Positions 1 to 7,841 of a stretch of 29,379 bases of DNA are shown piece after piece. Made by a program: the position numbers and the translations under genes. The DNA comes from an uncultured Pseudomonas sp. (GTDB lineage: Bacteria > Pseudomonadota > Gammaproteobacteria > Pseudomonadales > Pseudomonadaceae). Where the stretch lies: the NCBI RefSeq assembly GCF_946885885.1, contig NZ_CAMPHN010000046.1, forward strand, positions 1 through 29,379, read 5' to 3'. The notes beneath the pieces were generated by a model. It saw only the letters and a list, made by a program, of their open reading frames with translations. It made no database searches and was not told the origin of the DNA. The first letter of the stretch is position 1. Every line of letters begins with the position of its first letter.

Positions 1-172
1 CAGCAGCATCAGCCGCATACGCATGATAAGGCGCTAACTCAGGCGATCAGAACGGTTCTGTATACCTGGAAACCGTTAACAGGCCACATATGCTTTGAAA
101 ATCAAGGCCTTGAACACACATAACGATCTCCAAACAGAAGAAATGCAAATAAAGCCCTAGCTACGAGGCGGG

Positions 173-180
173 TTGTTTAC
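173..180 (+). repeat. TTGTTTAC motif, candidate left attachment core
   Basis: The octamer TTGTTTAC recurs as TTGTTTACGC at 19414-19423, inverted as GCGTAAACAA at 19474-19483, and in direct orientation at 19517-19524 in the 3' flank of ssb. The copies sit at the two ends of the low-G+C island, which suggests recombinase recognition or crossover sites. Eight bases is short and flanking similarity is weak, so this copy may be coincidental. Confidence 0.3.
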
Positions 181-250
181 ATTTTGCTTGTTTCGGCGTC
201 GCCCGTCACCCCGTAAAGCAGTGCCCACCCAAATCGGCAGCCATCAACCT

Positions 251-279
251 CGCGGAGGGTGTCTAGACTCTCCTCCGCG
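251..279. repeat. Long inverted repeat upstream of the parA-like gene
   Basis: The arms CGCGGAGG (251-258) and CCTCCGCG (272-279) are perfect complements. They flank a 13-base centre containing the palindrome GTCTAGAC (261-268). There is no adjacent T-run, so it is not an obvious Rho-independent terminator. It lies 161 bases upstream of the ParA-like start and could be an operator, a centromere-like site or a recombinase site. Confidence 0.45.
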
Positions 280-439
280 CAGGCCGACCCAAACGAGGGC
301 CTTCGAGTGGCCACAATAGATTGCAGCCCCCCCCTTTGCTGAGTAGCACGTTGAGGCGTGCCCTCAACATGGCACAAAGCTCAACTGTTGTTGCACCTGC
401 TCTCCCCATATCCTTTGATGGAACGCATGAGGAGACACC

Positions 440-1564
440 ATGGAAAATCATCTTCGTAAATGCTTGAAACACGCACGCGAGTCGAACTTCATCAGCGTGC
501 CTCAGGCCGCCTACTGGGCGGGAGTAAAAGACCGCACCTGGAGATCGTATGAATCGGCCTTTGACTCATCATCAAGAAACCCAACCCGCAGGTCTCTTTG
601 GTGCTTCTTTCACCGTTCAGGCATAGCCATGCCGCCGGAACTGAAGGATTACATTTTCAAATCTGAGCCTGGGCAAACGCTATCAATCACTGCCTATAAA
701 GGTGGTGTAGGAAAGTCTCCGATAACGGTTGATGTTGCCTCCTGCCTGGTGCAGCGCGGTTTCAAAGTGGCTATCGTGACCAACGATGTCGTTTATAGGT
801 GCAAAGCAGAGAAAGGGGATCAGCCAGAACCTGGCTCACTGGTCAGCAAGATTAGCTTCTATGATGAGCTAGACGTCCTTTTCTCTAAATCTGAAATAAG
901 AAAAATAGAACACAGATTACACAGAAATCGTTTGAGCGGGCCAGCATCGACCATAGACCTGCGGCCACTGGTACATAGCGAGCTATCCGAAAAGCTTGAC
1001 CGGAAGAAGAATGCGAAGAAAACGTACGAAGAACTGAAAAAAACCTACGACTACGTTCTTTTTGACATGAACCGTAATCTAGAACAAGTACGCGACCTCG
1101 TCGACCTTATGGTGTTAGTTCTAGATAGCAATTGCCAACAGTCTATTGATAGTGCGGAAAGCTTCATTGCTCAATTTAAGCGCCTAATCAAGAAAAAGAA
1201 GAACCCCATGTTATTCGGCCTTATTACAAGATGCGACGTTGGAGGCAGAAGCGTAGAGCTAGAAGAATACGTTGGCGACTACGTAAAAATCAGCGAAGAA
1301 ATTGCAATGGAATTAGAGCTATCCAGAGCAGAAGAGAAAGAAAAGCGCGAAAGCATCCTGCTCAACATATTGAAACTAGGAATTCCGCTATTAAAGTCAA
1401 AGTTTACAGCGGCGCATGAGACAGTAACACACGACTACAACCGTAACCGCAGTCTATGGGAAGGTTTTAGCTATTTTCACTCGGTATTGGACGTAGCACC
1501 CAACTCTTACGCAGCAGCGGAGGTTAACCACCTGGTAGATGAGCTTTTCGAGCTGCGGATGTAA
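440..1564 (+). CDS. ParA-family ATPase with N-terminal HTH-like region
   Basis: This 374-residue protein carries a deviant Walker A motif KGGVGKS at residues 87-93 and a later DYVLFDMN segment in the Walker B position, as in ParA/MinD P-loop ATPases. The first 75 residues include a PQAAYWAGVKDRTWRSYE segment that reads like a helix-turn-helix, a layout seen in plasmid and island ParA proteins that bind their own promoter. The residue after the Walker A serine is proline, where Ser or Thr is usual. The start has a good ribosome site, GGAG at 430-433. No ParB-like gene lies nearby, so it may act with an off-window partner or as a regulator or stabiliser of the island. The ATPase family is secure; the role is inferred. 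Confidence 0.75.
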   Translation: MENHLRKCLKHARESNFISVPQAAYWAGVKDRTWRSYESAFDSSSRNPTRRSLWCFFHRSGIAMPPELKDYIFKSEPGQTLSITAYKGGVGKSPITVDVASCLVQRGFKVAIVTNDVVYRCKAEKGDQPEPGSLVSKISFYDELDVLFSKSEIRKIEHRLHRNRLSGPASTIDLRPLVHSELSEKLDRKKNAKKTYEELKKTYDYVLFDMNRNLEQVRDLVDLMVLVLDSNCQQSIDSAESFIAQFKRLIKKKKNPMLFGLITRCDVGGRSVELEEYVGDYVKISEEIAMELELSRAEEKEKRESILLNILKLGIPLLKSKFTAAHETVTHDYNRNRSLWEGFSYFHSVLDVAPNSYAAAEVNHLVDELFELRM

Positions 1565-1650
1565 AGATGCGCTGGACGCATGTACGACTTACTTCCTTAC
1601 ACATTTGATATCCAATGTAACAGAGCACCTCCAACAAAAGGCCTAAATCA

Positions 1651-2007
1651 ATGTCGAAGATTTCCGAATATAGAGCGCTTGAAGCGCAGATCGCAGAGCA
1701 GCTGAAGCAACTGGATGCCCTTAAGAGTAATGAAGCACTCAAGCGCGAGATCGAGTTTGAGGAAAAACTACGCAGACTCATGGCCAATTACAACGTCAAC
1801 CTTCGAGGAGTGATTGCGATCCTTGATCCTCAAGTGCAAGGGCGCGCTGAGCCCCAAGAGCGCGGCCAGCGGCGTCAGCGTCAAATAAAGGTCTACAAGA
1901 ATCCTGAAACCGGAGAAGTGATTGAGACCAAAGGCGGCAATCACAAAGTACTGAAGACCTGGAAAGAGAAGTACGGCACCGAGAAGGTAGAAAGCTGGCG
2001 GCAGTAG
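1651..2007 (+). CDS. MvaT-family H-NS-like xenogeneic silencer
   Basis: This 118-residue protein has the MvaT/MvaU/TurB layout. Its N-terminal half is a charged coiled-coil oligomerisation region containing REIEFEEKLRRLM. Its C-terminal DNA-binding half carries YKNPETGEVIETKGGNHK followed by LKTWKEKYG. MvaT proteins bind A+T-rich DNA and silence acquired genes in Pseudomonas. An AAGG sequence nine bases upstream may serve as the ribosome site, and a Rho-independent terminator follows the gene. An island-encoded copy next to a ParA-like gene probably tunes expression of the island itself or hetero-oligomerises with the host MvaT and MvaU proteins. The family is clear; the target genes are not known. 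Confidence 0.88.
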   Translation: MSKISEYRALEAQIAEQLKQLDALKSNEALKREIEFEEKLRRLMANYNVNLRGVIAILDPQVQGRAEPQERGQRRQRQIKVYKNPETGEVIETKGGNHKVLKTWKEKYGTEKVESWRQ

Positions 2008-2026
2008 ACAGACCCACCAAAGCGAG

Positions 2027-2051
2027 AAAGCTAGGCATAGCCTGGCTTTTT
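2027..2051 (+). terminator. Rho-independent terminator after the mvaT-like gene
   Basis: The stem AAAGCTAGGC / GCCTGGCTTT (one T-G wobble) has an ATA loop and ends in a run of five T residues. It lies 20 bases past the mvaT-like stop codon, in the right orientation to end its transcript. Confidence 0.75.
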
Positions 2052-2176
2052 ACCGCAGCCTCGTAGAGCTGCATCGATGATATCAAAGCCGCTCTTCTAC
2101 CTCAGCGATAGTGCCTAGGAAATCCGGGGCGACTCAGACGGCAGACTATGTCTCTAATGATAGCGGGAATATAAAA

Positions 2177-3094
2177 ATGGGAATTCCAGGAAATTATTTC
2201 CTCAAAGGATATGTTGATTGCTCCAAGACCGGCACGATTGAGACTTTATTCAAAGAATCCATATCAGAAAAAGAGGAGACTCTGGCATCTTGCGAGCTTT
2301 CCGCTCACGAGGTCTTTGTTCTTGTTGAACGATTGGCCTGGACATCAATTGACGGAGACATTATCTACCATCTTAATGGTGAATCCTCCCACGTAGTTAT
2401 TACGTATCCTTTCTCAAGATTTTGGAAGGTAATAACGAATCATTTCTCTATCGCTCAATACTCAGATGAATACGCATTGATTTTTGACTCAACACTGGCA
2501 CAAAACCTCAAGCTGCAAGAGCTAAGATTTCCGCATTATATTAGAATTAATTTCCCTGCCCATCCGCTGGGCGAAGAATTTGACACCATTAGAGAATCGC
2601 CACATGATGCCGGCATTAGCCTCTTTGACTGCCGTGCCGACATTATTTCTCAGGCAACGTATATAGAAGGCATGCTACACAAAATAATTAAAGATAGCAA
2701 AAACAAAACCAGCAAGTCACTACAAGAAATGACGTATCACGAAAAGATAAGCTTTTGCAAAAAAAATAATCTTCTTGCTCATGACTTACTTTCAGTGATA
2801 GCACTATTAAAGGATTTAAGAAACGAAGCCGCGCATCAATTTTCTTTTGATATTGACTCCTCTACCGGGAGTTTTTTAACAGTCAATCCGGCCAGTGAAA
2901 AATTGATAACTAGAGTGAAGAAATTTGTTGAGACTTGCGAGCTTCGATACGCCTTGAGAGCAGGTAGGATCGAGCGCTTCCATAATTGTGCCCGGATGCT
3001 CGCGGGAGAAATAAACAAAAAAGCAAACCTGTCGCAGAGAATAACTTTAGGAAATCAATACCCCAAAAACCTATCCAGTTACTTCTATGGATAA
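2177..3094 (+). CDS. HEPN-motif protein of unknown function
   Basis: I do not recognise the full-length family. The C-terminal third contains LKDLRNEAAHQF, which matches the R-x4-H signature of HEPN domains (R237 and H242 counted from a GTG at 2111; R215 and H220 from the ATG at 2177). HEPN proteins are often RNases in toxin-antitoxin and phage-defence systems, but the motif also occurs in non-catalytic scaffold proteins. The N-terminal 150 residues resemble nothing I can name. The start is uncertain: a GTG at 2111 lacks a ribosome site, and the ATG at 2177 has only a weak one. The gene stands alone between a terminator and a 159-base gap. It is A+T-rich compared with the core genes, which fits acquired DNA. 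Confidence 0.6.
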   Translation: MGIPGNYFLKGYVDCSKTGTIETLFKESISEKEETLASCELSAHEVFVLVERLAWTSIDGDIIYHLNGESSHVVITYPFSRFWKVITNHFSIAQYSDEYALIFDSTLAQNLKLQELRFPHYIRINFPAHPLGEEFDTIRESPHDAGISLFDCRADIISQATYIEGMLHKIIKDSKNKTSKSLQEMTYHEKISFCKKNNLLAHDLLSVIALLKDLRNEAAHQFSFDIDSSTGSFLTVNPASEKLITRVKKFVETCELRYALRAGRIERFHNCARMLAGEINKKANLSQRITLGNQYPKNLSSYFYG

Positions 3095-3253
3095 AGCAGC
3101 GGCAAAGGATGTAGCGCATATTTGTAATTATCTCCTATCAACGTAAGGCAGGAGGAACATCGGGACTGCTCCTTAGTTCCGGCGACGAGGAAATAGAGAG
3201 GCGTCGATTGAGGCCTTGAGGAAGTAGCTCCACAAAATTAAGAAGAATCGGAA

Positions 3254-4885
3254 ATGGCGCATGACCAAAGAGGTGAACCGCCATTACTCAAAACTTCGAC
3301 CTTTGATAAGTTTGAACACGCAGGGGGGATTGGAATGCCTACCTCGGAAAAACCAGGTGTTTTCGACATATCGGATGCAGAGGGCGTCAATGAGTCAGAG
3401 CGATTGCTGATGAGGCTATGCCGTAAGTCGTTCTTGAGTCTATGGGCCCACGCCAACTTGCACACTGACCAGGACATGCGCGATGGGAAAGGAAGTGCGA
3501 AGGAGTTTGCCGATGTAATGGTCGTATTTGGAGATGATGTCGTTATTTTTTCCGACAAGCACATCACCTATCAGTCCGAGACTGAAACCGCGGTTGCTTG
3601 GAAGCGCTGGTATAAACGTGCCGTTATAAGTTCTGCGAAGCAGTTGTATGGCGCCAAAAGCTGGCTGGAGCGGTTCCCAGATAGGGTGTTTTTGGATTCA
3701 AAATGCACTCGACCTCTGCCCGTGCAGATTCCCGACATTTCAAAGATACGCTTTCACCTTGTCGCAGTGACTCGGGGAAGTGCTGAGGCCTGCGCTAAGC
3801 ACTTCTCAGGCAGCGTCGGCTCGCACATGATCCAGACCGGTTTGAACCACGATGTCTATGCTGACCTACCGTTCACCACTGGACCATTAGATCCCAACAA
3901 AGAATTTGTCCACGTCTTTGATGAAATTTCCCTCGAAGTGCTTATGCACGAGATGAGCACCATCAAGGACTTCGTTGATTACCTATGTGCGCGTAAGGCC
4001 TTCTTGCTTAATCCGCATATGACAGTAACGAGTGCAGGCGAGGAGCAGTTGATTGCTTCTTACCTAATGCACACTGATGAGAATGAGCATGCATTCCTCC
4101 CGAGTACTGAGAATTTTCCCGATCACGTCAGTTTCGATGAAACACTTTATCCTGAACTGCTATCACGCGCAGAGTACAAGGGGATGCACGCCCAGAATGA
4201 GATAAGCGAATTTTGGGATGCGCTGATCGAGAAATTCATAACTATAGGGGATCCAACTATCTCTGACTTGGGTGCGACCCAAGAGAATCATGAAACTGAG
4301 CTCGCCTTGCGACTGATGGCAAGTGAAACCAGATTCATGAGGCGTGAGCTGTCGCGCCACTTCTTCGAGATGATGAAACTAGCAGAGGCTGGCCAGTACG
4401 TACGCCGAGCTCGCACCTTGACTACACAGCAAGCTCCGGATCTTCTTTATATTTTCTTGGCGTGCCCCAAGCTTGCAGGGCAGTCCATTGCGGAGTATCG
4501 ACAATACCGGAGCAGGCTATTGCTTTCATACGCACAGTGCGCAAAGCTGAAGTTCACTAGCGCTAAGACCATTATCGCGCTCGGGTTTGATCACCCATTG
4601 AAAGTTTATCAAGGGAGCTCCGAAGACGTATGCGTGTACATTTGCGACACATACACCGAGGAAGAGCGAGCTGAGGTGGAGAGGCTAAGAGCAGAGCTTG
4701 GAATCTACGCGGACTCCAATGCCTCGACGGAGAGCAGGAGCTATCAGTTTCCAACGATGAGTGATCGTCAACCTGGTACCGCGATCGCTGCCAGGCAAAC
4801 TGCAAATAAACGAAAGCAACTTACTGGCAAAAAGTCAAAAAATAAAAAACAGAAGCAAGCAAGAAGAGCTAATCGAAAAAAATAA
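3254..4885 (+). CDS. Putative nuclease-like protein with variant PD-(D/E)XK core
   Basis: This 543-residue protein has, near its N-terminus, a segment KEFADVMVVFGDDVVIFSDK (E84, D87, S100-D101-K102). It has the beta-hairpin shape of a PD-(D/E)XK nuclease core: an acidic residue, a first strand, a turn, then a second strand ending in x-x-K. The usual glutamate before K is replaced by serine, so catalysis is plausible but unproven. The last 25 residues are strongly basic (many K and R), suggesting nucleic-acid binding. The middle is helical and unfamiliar. An alternative ATG at 3335 follows a G-rich stretch and may be the true start. The gene is followed after 92 bases by the HNH-like gene on the same strand, so the two may work as a pair. 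I infer a defence role from the island context. Confidence 0.55.
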   Translation: MAHDQRGEPPLLKTSTFDKFEHAGGIGMPTSEKPGVFDISDAEGVNESERLLMRLCRKSFLSLWAHANLHTDQDMRDGKGSAKEFADVMVVFGDDVVIFSDKHITYQSETETAVAWKRWYKRAVISSAKQLYGAKSWLERFPDRVFLDSKCTRPLPVQIPDISKIRFHLVAVTRGSAEACAKHFSGSVGSHMIQTGLNHDVYADLPFTTGPLDPNKEFVHVFDEISLEVLMHEMSTIKDFVDYLCARKAFLLNPHMTVTSAGEEQLIASYLMHTDENEHAFLPSTENFPDHVSFDETLYPELLSRAEYKGMHAQNEISEFWDALIEKFITIGDPTISDLGATQENHETELALRLMASETRFMRRELSRHFFEMMKLAEAGQYVRRARTLTTQQAPDLLYIFLACPKLAGQSIAEYRQYRSRLLLSYAQCAKLKFTSAKTIIALGFDHPLKVYQGSSEDVCVYICDTYTEEERAEVERLRAELGIYADSNASTESRSYQFPTMSDRQPGTAIAARQTANKRKQLTGKKSKNKKQKQARRANRKK

Positions 4886-4977
4886 TGCTTTCCGGCATTG
4901 GTAGACTTAAGGCAGGCTCGGAATCTTGTTGAACCGTAAAATGGGAAATGGAATCGAACTAGTAAAAGAGGTTTAGT

Positions 4978-5871
4978 ATGTCTGATGCGGAGAACCGGCA
5001 AGTCGCTGAGAATACGCCAGAAAGCGAGACGGTTCGGGGGCAATGCGCTTTGTGCGACGACAAAGACGTGGTGCTGAAGGAATCGCATAGCATTCCAAAA
5101 TTTGTGTATCAATGGCTGAAGGATACGGCGAAAACTCCCTATATAAGGAGCAGTCTTGATGTTAACGTTCGCCATCAAGACGGTCCCAAAGAGCATCTAC
5201 TGTGCGGGCCGTGTGAACAGAAGTTATCGGTTCTAGAAAAAGAACTCGCTGAGAATTTCTTTCGAAAGATAGCCAATTATCGTCAGCAGAGGTCGGTGAT
5301 TACCGTAACCGAATCAATGCGAGTAGCAGTGCTGTCGATTTTTTGGCGCGCCCTTCTCACCACCAAAAAACTTGACAATGAACGCACAATTGAAGATGAC
5401 ATTAAGCTTGATGCGTTTCTTGCGAAAGCCAAGGCTGATATTATCGCTGAAAAATGCCACGAAAAAATATATCTTACTCCATTTTTCGGCGCCCCTCCTT
5501 ATTATGAGCTGCCCAAAGAAGCCAGCTATAATCTGGAACGGTCTATTGGTGCTCAAGACATGCGCTTCTTTGACAATCCGCACAGATTCTTTGCCACCTT
5601 CAAACTACCGTTTATGTATTTTCACATCTTCAGTAACGGGTGGCCCACTGAAGAAACATCCCTTTCAACTGAGTTTCTTGCAGGGGATTTAAATATCGCG
5701 CAGATAAAAAGCATTCCAAACACTTTGCGAAATTATATTAACCATTTGCACAAGGAATTCCAACAGAGCCTGTCGAAAATGACTAAGGCAAACCTGGAGC
5801 AAATCAGGCGCGACGCAGAAAAGAACGAAAATATAACAGGCTCTGACAAGTCCATGAAACGATCAAGTTAA
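4978..5871 (+). CDS. HNH-like zinc protein, putative nuclease effector
   Basis: The 297-residue product begins with a zinc-ribbon-like arrangement: C23-x2-C26, the ESHSIPKF segment with H37, and C76-x2-C79 in LLCGPCEQ. Two CxxC knuckles around a conserved SH is the pattern of HNH/treble-clef endonucleases. A VRHQDG segment lies between them. The remaining 200 residues, which hold no recognisable motif, may be a sensor or regulatory domain. The start is supported by AGAGG six bases upstream. It lies just downstream of the PD-(D/E)XK-like gene, and the tandem arrangement suggests a two-gene unit. I am fairly sure of the zinc-binding HNH-like fold, less so of catalytic activity, and do not know the target. 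Confidence 0.6.
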   Translation: MSDAENRQVAENTPESETVRGQCALCDDKDVVLKESHSIPKFVYQWLKDTAKTPYIRSSLDVNVRHQDGPKEHLLCGPCEQKLSVLEKELAENFFRKIANYRQQRSVITVTESMRVAVLSIFWRALLTTKKLDNERTIEDDIKLDAFLAKAKADIIAEKCHEKIYLTPFFGAPPYYELPKEASYNLERSIGAQDMRFFDNPHRFFATFKLPFMYFHIFSNGWPTEETSLSTEFLAGDLNIAQIKSIPNTLRNYINHLHKEFQQSLSKMTKANLEQIRRDAEKNENITGSDKSMKRSS

Positions 5872-6017
5872 CGCGGCCATGATCATTATCAATAAGTCTC
5901 GTACGCTAGTTTAGGTGAAGGTGGGAGCACCAAGGCTCCCAGCCATAAATAGCACTTCTGGCCTGCACAAAAGAGATAGCGCACTTCAAAAATAAAGCAC
6001 GCCATCTCAAAGGTTAA

Positions 6018-7838
6018 TTAACAACCAGGCACACCGGCAGAGTCCTCACCCAGAACACAGCTTGCCGGCTCTAACCATGTAAAGTCTAAGTCAAATGCTT
6101 CTCGACTCATGACTGTCATATAGTCCTTCAATAGGGATGCTGCATAAGGCATACGGATTCGCCCACAACGCCTCAACCCCCAAGTGATCCTATCCGGCAG
6201 ATCATGCTCCATGCCATCTAGGCAGACCGTAGATGCTTTTTTGTATTTTCCAGAATGAATCTTCTTTATAGGACCATTGTAGAGCATAGTCAGCTGCATT
6301 GAAGGATGAATAAGTTCATCACCGCCGCCTGAAAGCTTCAACTTTCCGCTTGAGTACTGATCCAGCAGTTTAGCGATAGGTCTGCGACCCTTTTCTAACG
6401 CGATTTGAAGACCAGGGAGAAGATTTTCTGTTTCCTCCTGAAGCTTATCGAGACGTACACGCCCATCAGCTCTAGAAGAAGAAAGATCTAAGATTGACAG
6501 ACGGGCCGATACTGCCGCTCGCAAATCACACACATATTGAACCCCATCAATCCTAAATTGCAGCGGCGTCTCCTTGAGTTTCTCTTTCTCTCTAATCGCA
6601 GCCTCTTTTTCCTTAAGCGGCACCAGAAAAGCCATCTCAAGATCACGTTTTCCATTGTCTCTAATGGAAATATCACAAGGCTGGGCTAGCAAAAGGAATT
6701 TCCTAGAGTTTTCGCCCGGGAATTCTAACTCATCCAGCTCAAACACATCACCACAAGCAATTGGTGTATAAGCCCCGTTAATTAAGGTGTCATGCTCCCA
6801 CACCTCGAGACTCCTGAACTCATGCAAGCTCTTATGGATCTGAGAAACAGGCGCGGTCAATGGAACAGTGCGTAGTGCTCTCAACCGACGAGTACTCTTC
6901 TGCACAGAGTCGGACTTGGCAAAGACGTCACGTATTTTCTGAGCCAATGTAACAGAAACTGCCCGTTCAACGACATGCAGCTCAGAGACACCCTCTTTAC
7001 GACCGCGCTCGACGACAAACGCCTCTAGCTGCTCAGGCGGAATATCCAACAATGTGCTTGCGGCCTCATCAAACATTGACCGAACATTTGACGAAACATA
7101 TGCAAGCACTTCATGCATGCTTTTCTTAAGACCCGCTCGTTTAATGGCGATCCTAAGTGAATTATGCAGCTCTTCCTCTTCTCCTGATTCCGAATAGAGG
7201 CGTTGCTTAGCTATCACGCAGACAGGGATGCTAAGAGCAGAATGACTCTTACATAGAGCGTCCCTCAACTCACACTCTAGGGTTTCTTCTTTATCTATAG
7301 ATGCCTCATGAGTTAAAATGAAAGCAGTACCTTTTGAGCTGAGCTTATTCAGTGCAACCAGAACGTCCAGACCTCGAGTTGGATGTGCAGCACCGTCACG
7401 AAGATCAATTATATAACTCACAGAAGAGTCATCTGCAGAGCAGATCTTGGGCAGCTGAGACTCATAATCATCAAAGGTCCAACGATCATCGTCTTTCACA
7501 TTCATTAGCCGGCACAAAAAGTCAAACTCGGCGCCTCCGATTTCGTCGGTCGGCATGTCGAGCTTTCTCTTTTCCTGGGCAAAATACTCTTCCTTGATGC
7601 TAAAACGACGCTCCCTGGAAAGATCCGTTAAGATCTGGGTAATTTGATTCCTAACCCCTTCCTCATTAAACTCGAACTGTTCAATAACCTCTTCGAATTC
7701 GCCAAACTCGCACTGCCTCGTAATCTCTATGTTGTTGCAAAGGAGATCAGAAAGCTGATTAGGCGTATCGTTAAAATGATCATCGATCCAGATAACCCGA
7801 TTCACACCAAGAGCACTAAGCGCCTCATCAATTTTCAT
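6018..7838 (-). CDS. Atypical receiver-domain protein of a methyltransferase/kinase operon
   Basis: The product is 606 residues. The N-terminal 215 residues show the landmarks of a response-regulator receiver: VIWIDD with the acidic pair D19-D20, SYIIDLRDG with candidate phospho-acceptor D145, AFILTHE with T176, and VCVIAKQ with K211. The acidic pair and D145 are about 125 residues apart, against roughly 45 in a normal receiver, so there is a large insertion or a divergent fold. The C-terminal half has no familiar DNA-binding output domain; it contains a LLLAQPCDISIRDNGKR segment I cannot assign. The gene starts three bases after the kinase-like stop codon, behind AAGGGATAAGTT, so the two are translationally coupled. 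I infer that it receives a signal from the upstream kinase-like protein and acts as effector or adaptor. It is the last gene of the operon. Confidence 0.6.
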   Translation of the reverse strand: MKIDEALSALGVNRVIWIDDHFNDTPNQLSDLLCNNIEITRQCEFGEFEEVIEQFEFNEEGVRNQITQILTDLSRERRFSIKEEYFAQEKRKLDMPTDEIGGAEFDFLCRLMNVKDDDRWTFDDYESQLPKICSADDSSVSYIIDLRDGAAHPTRGLDVLVALNKLSSKGTAFILTHEASIDKEETLECELRDALCKSHSALSIPVCVIAKQRLYSESGEEEELHNSLRIAIKRAGLKKSMHEVLAYVSSNVRSMFDEAASTLLDIPPEQLEAFVVERGRKEGVSELHVVERAVSVTLAQKIRDVFAKSDSVQKSTRRLRALRTVPLTAPVSQIHKSLHEFRSLEVWEHDTLINGAYTPIACGDVFELDELEFPGENSRKFLLLAQPCDISIRDNGKRDLEMAFLVPLKEKEAAIREKEKLKETPLQFRIDGVQYVCDLRAAVSARLSILDLSSSRADGRVRLDKLQEETENLLPGLQIALEKGRRPIAKLLDQYSSGKLKLSGGGDELIHPSMQLTMLYNGPIKKIHSGKYKKASTVCLDGMEHDLPDRITWGLRRCGRIRMPYAASLLKDYMTVMSREAFDLDFTWLEPASCVLGEDSAGVPGC

Positions 7839-7841
7839 AAC

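Larger units (their letters stand above)
1..439. other. Gene-free left region with palindromes
   Basis: I see no convincing gene in this stretch. The longest frames are short, overlap each other on the minus strand and have no family resemblance. It holds a perfect 12-base palindrome TCAAGGCCTTGA near 103-114, an AACGGTT/AACCGTT inverted pair near 51-77, a TTGTTTAC motif at 173-180, and a hairpin at 251-279. The right part is probably the promoter region of the ParA-like gene at 440. The first 170 bases could be flanking DNA or another part of the island; nothing in them identifies the host locus. Confidence 0.5.

Noticed and set aside
5922..5941. Hairpin TGGGAGC/GCTCCCA between the convergent HNH-like and receiver-like genes
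   Set aside because: The stem is good but neither side has a T-run, so I did not call it a terminator.
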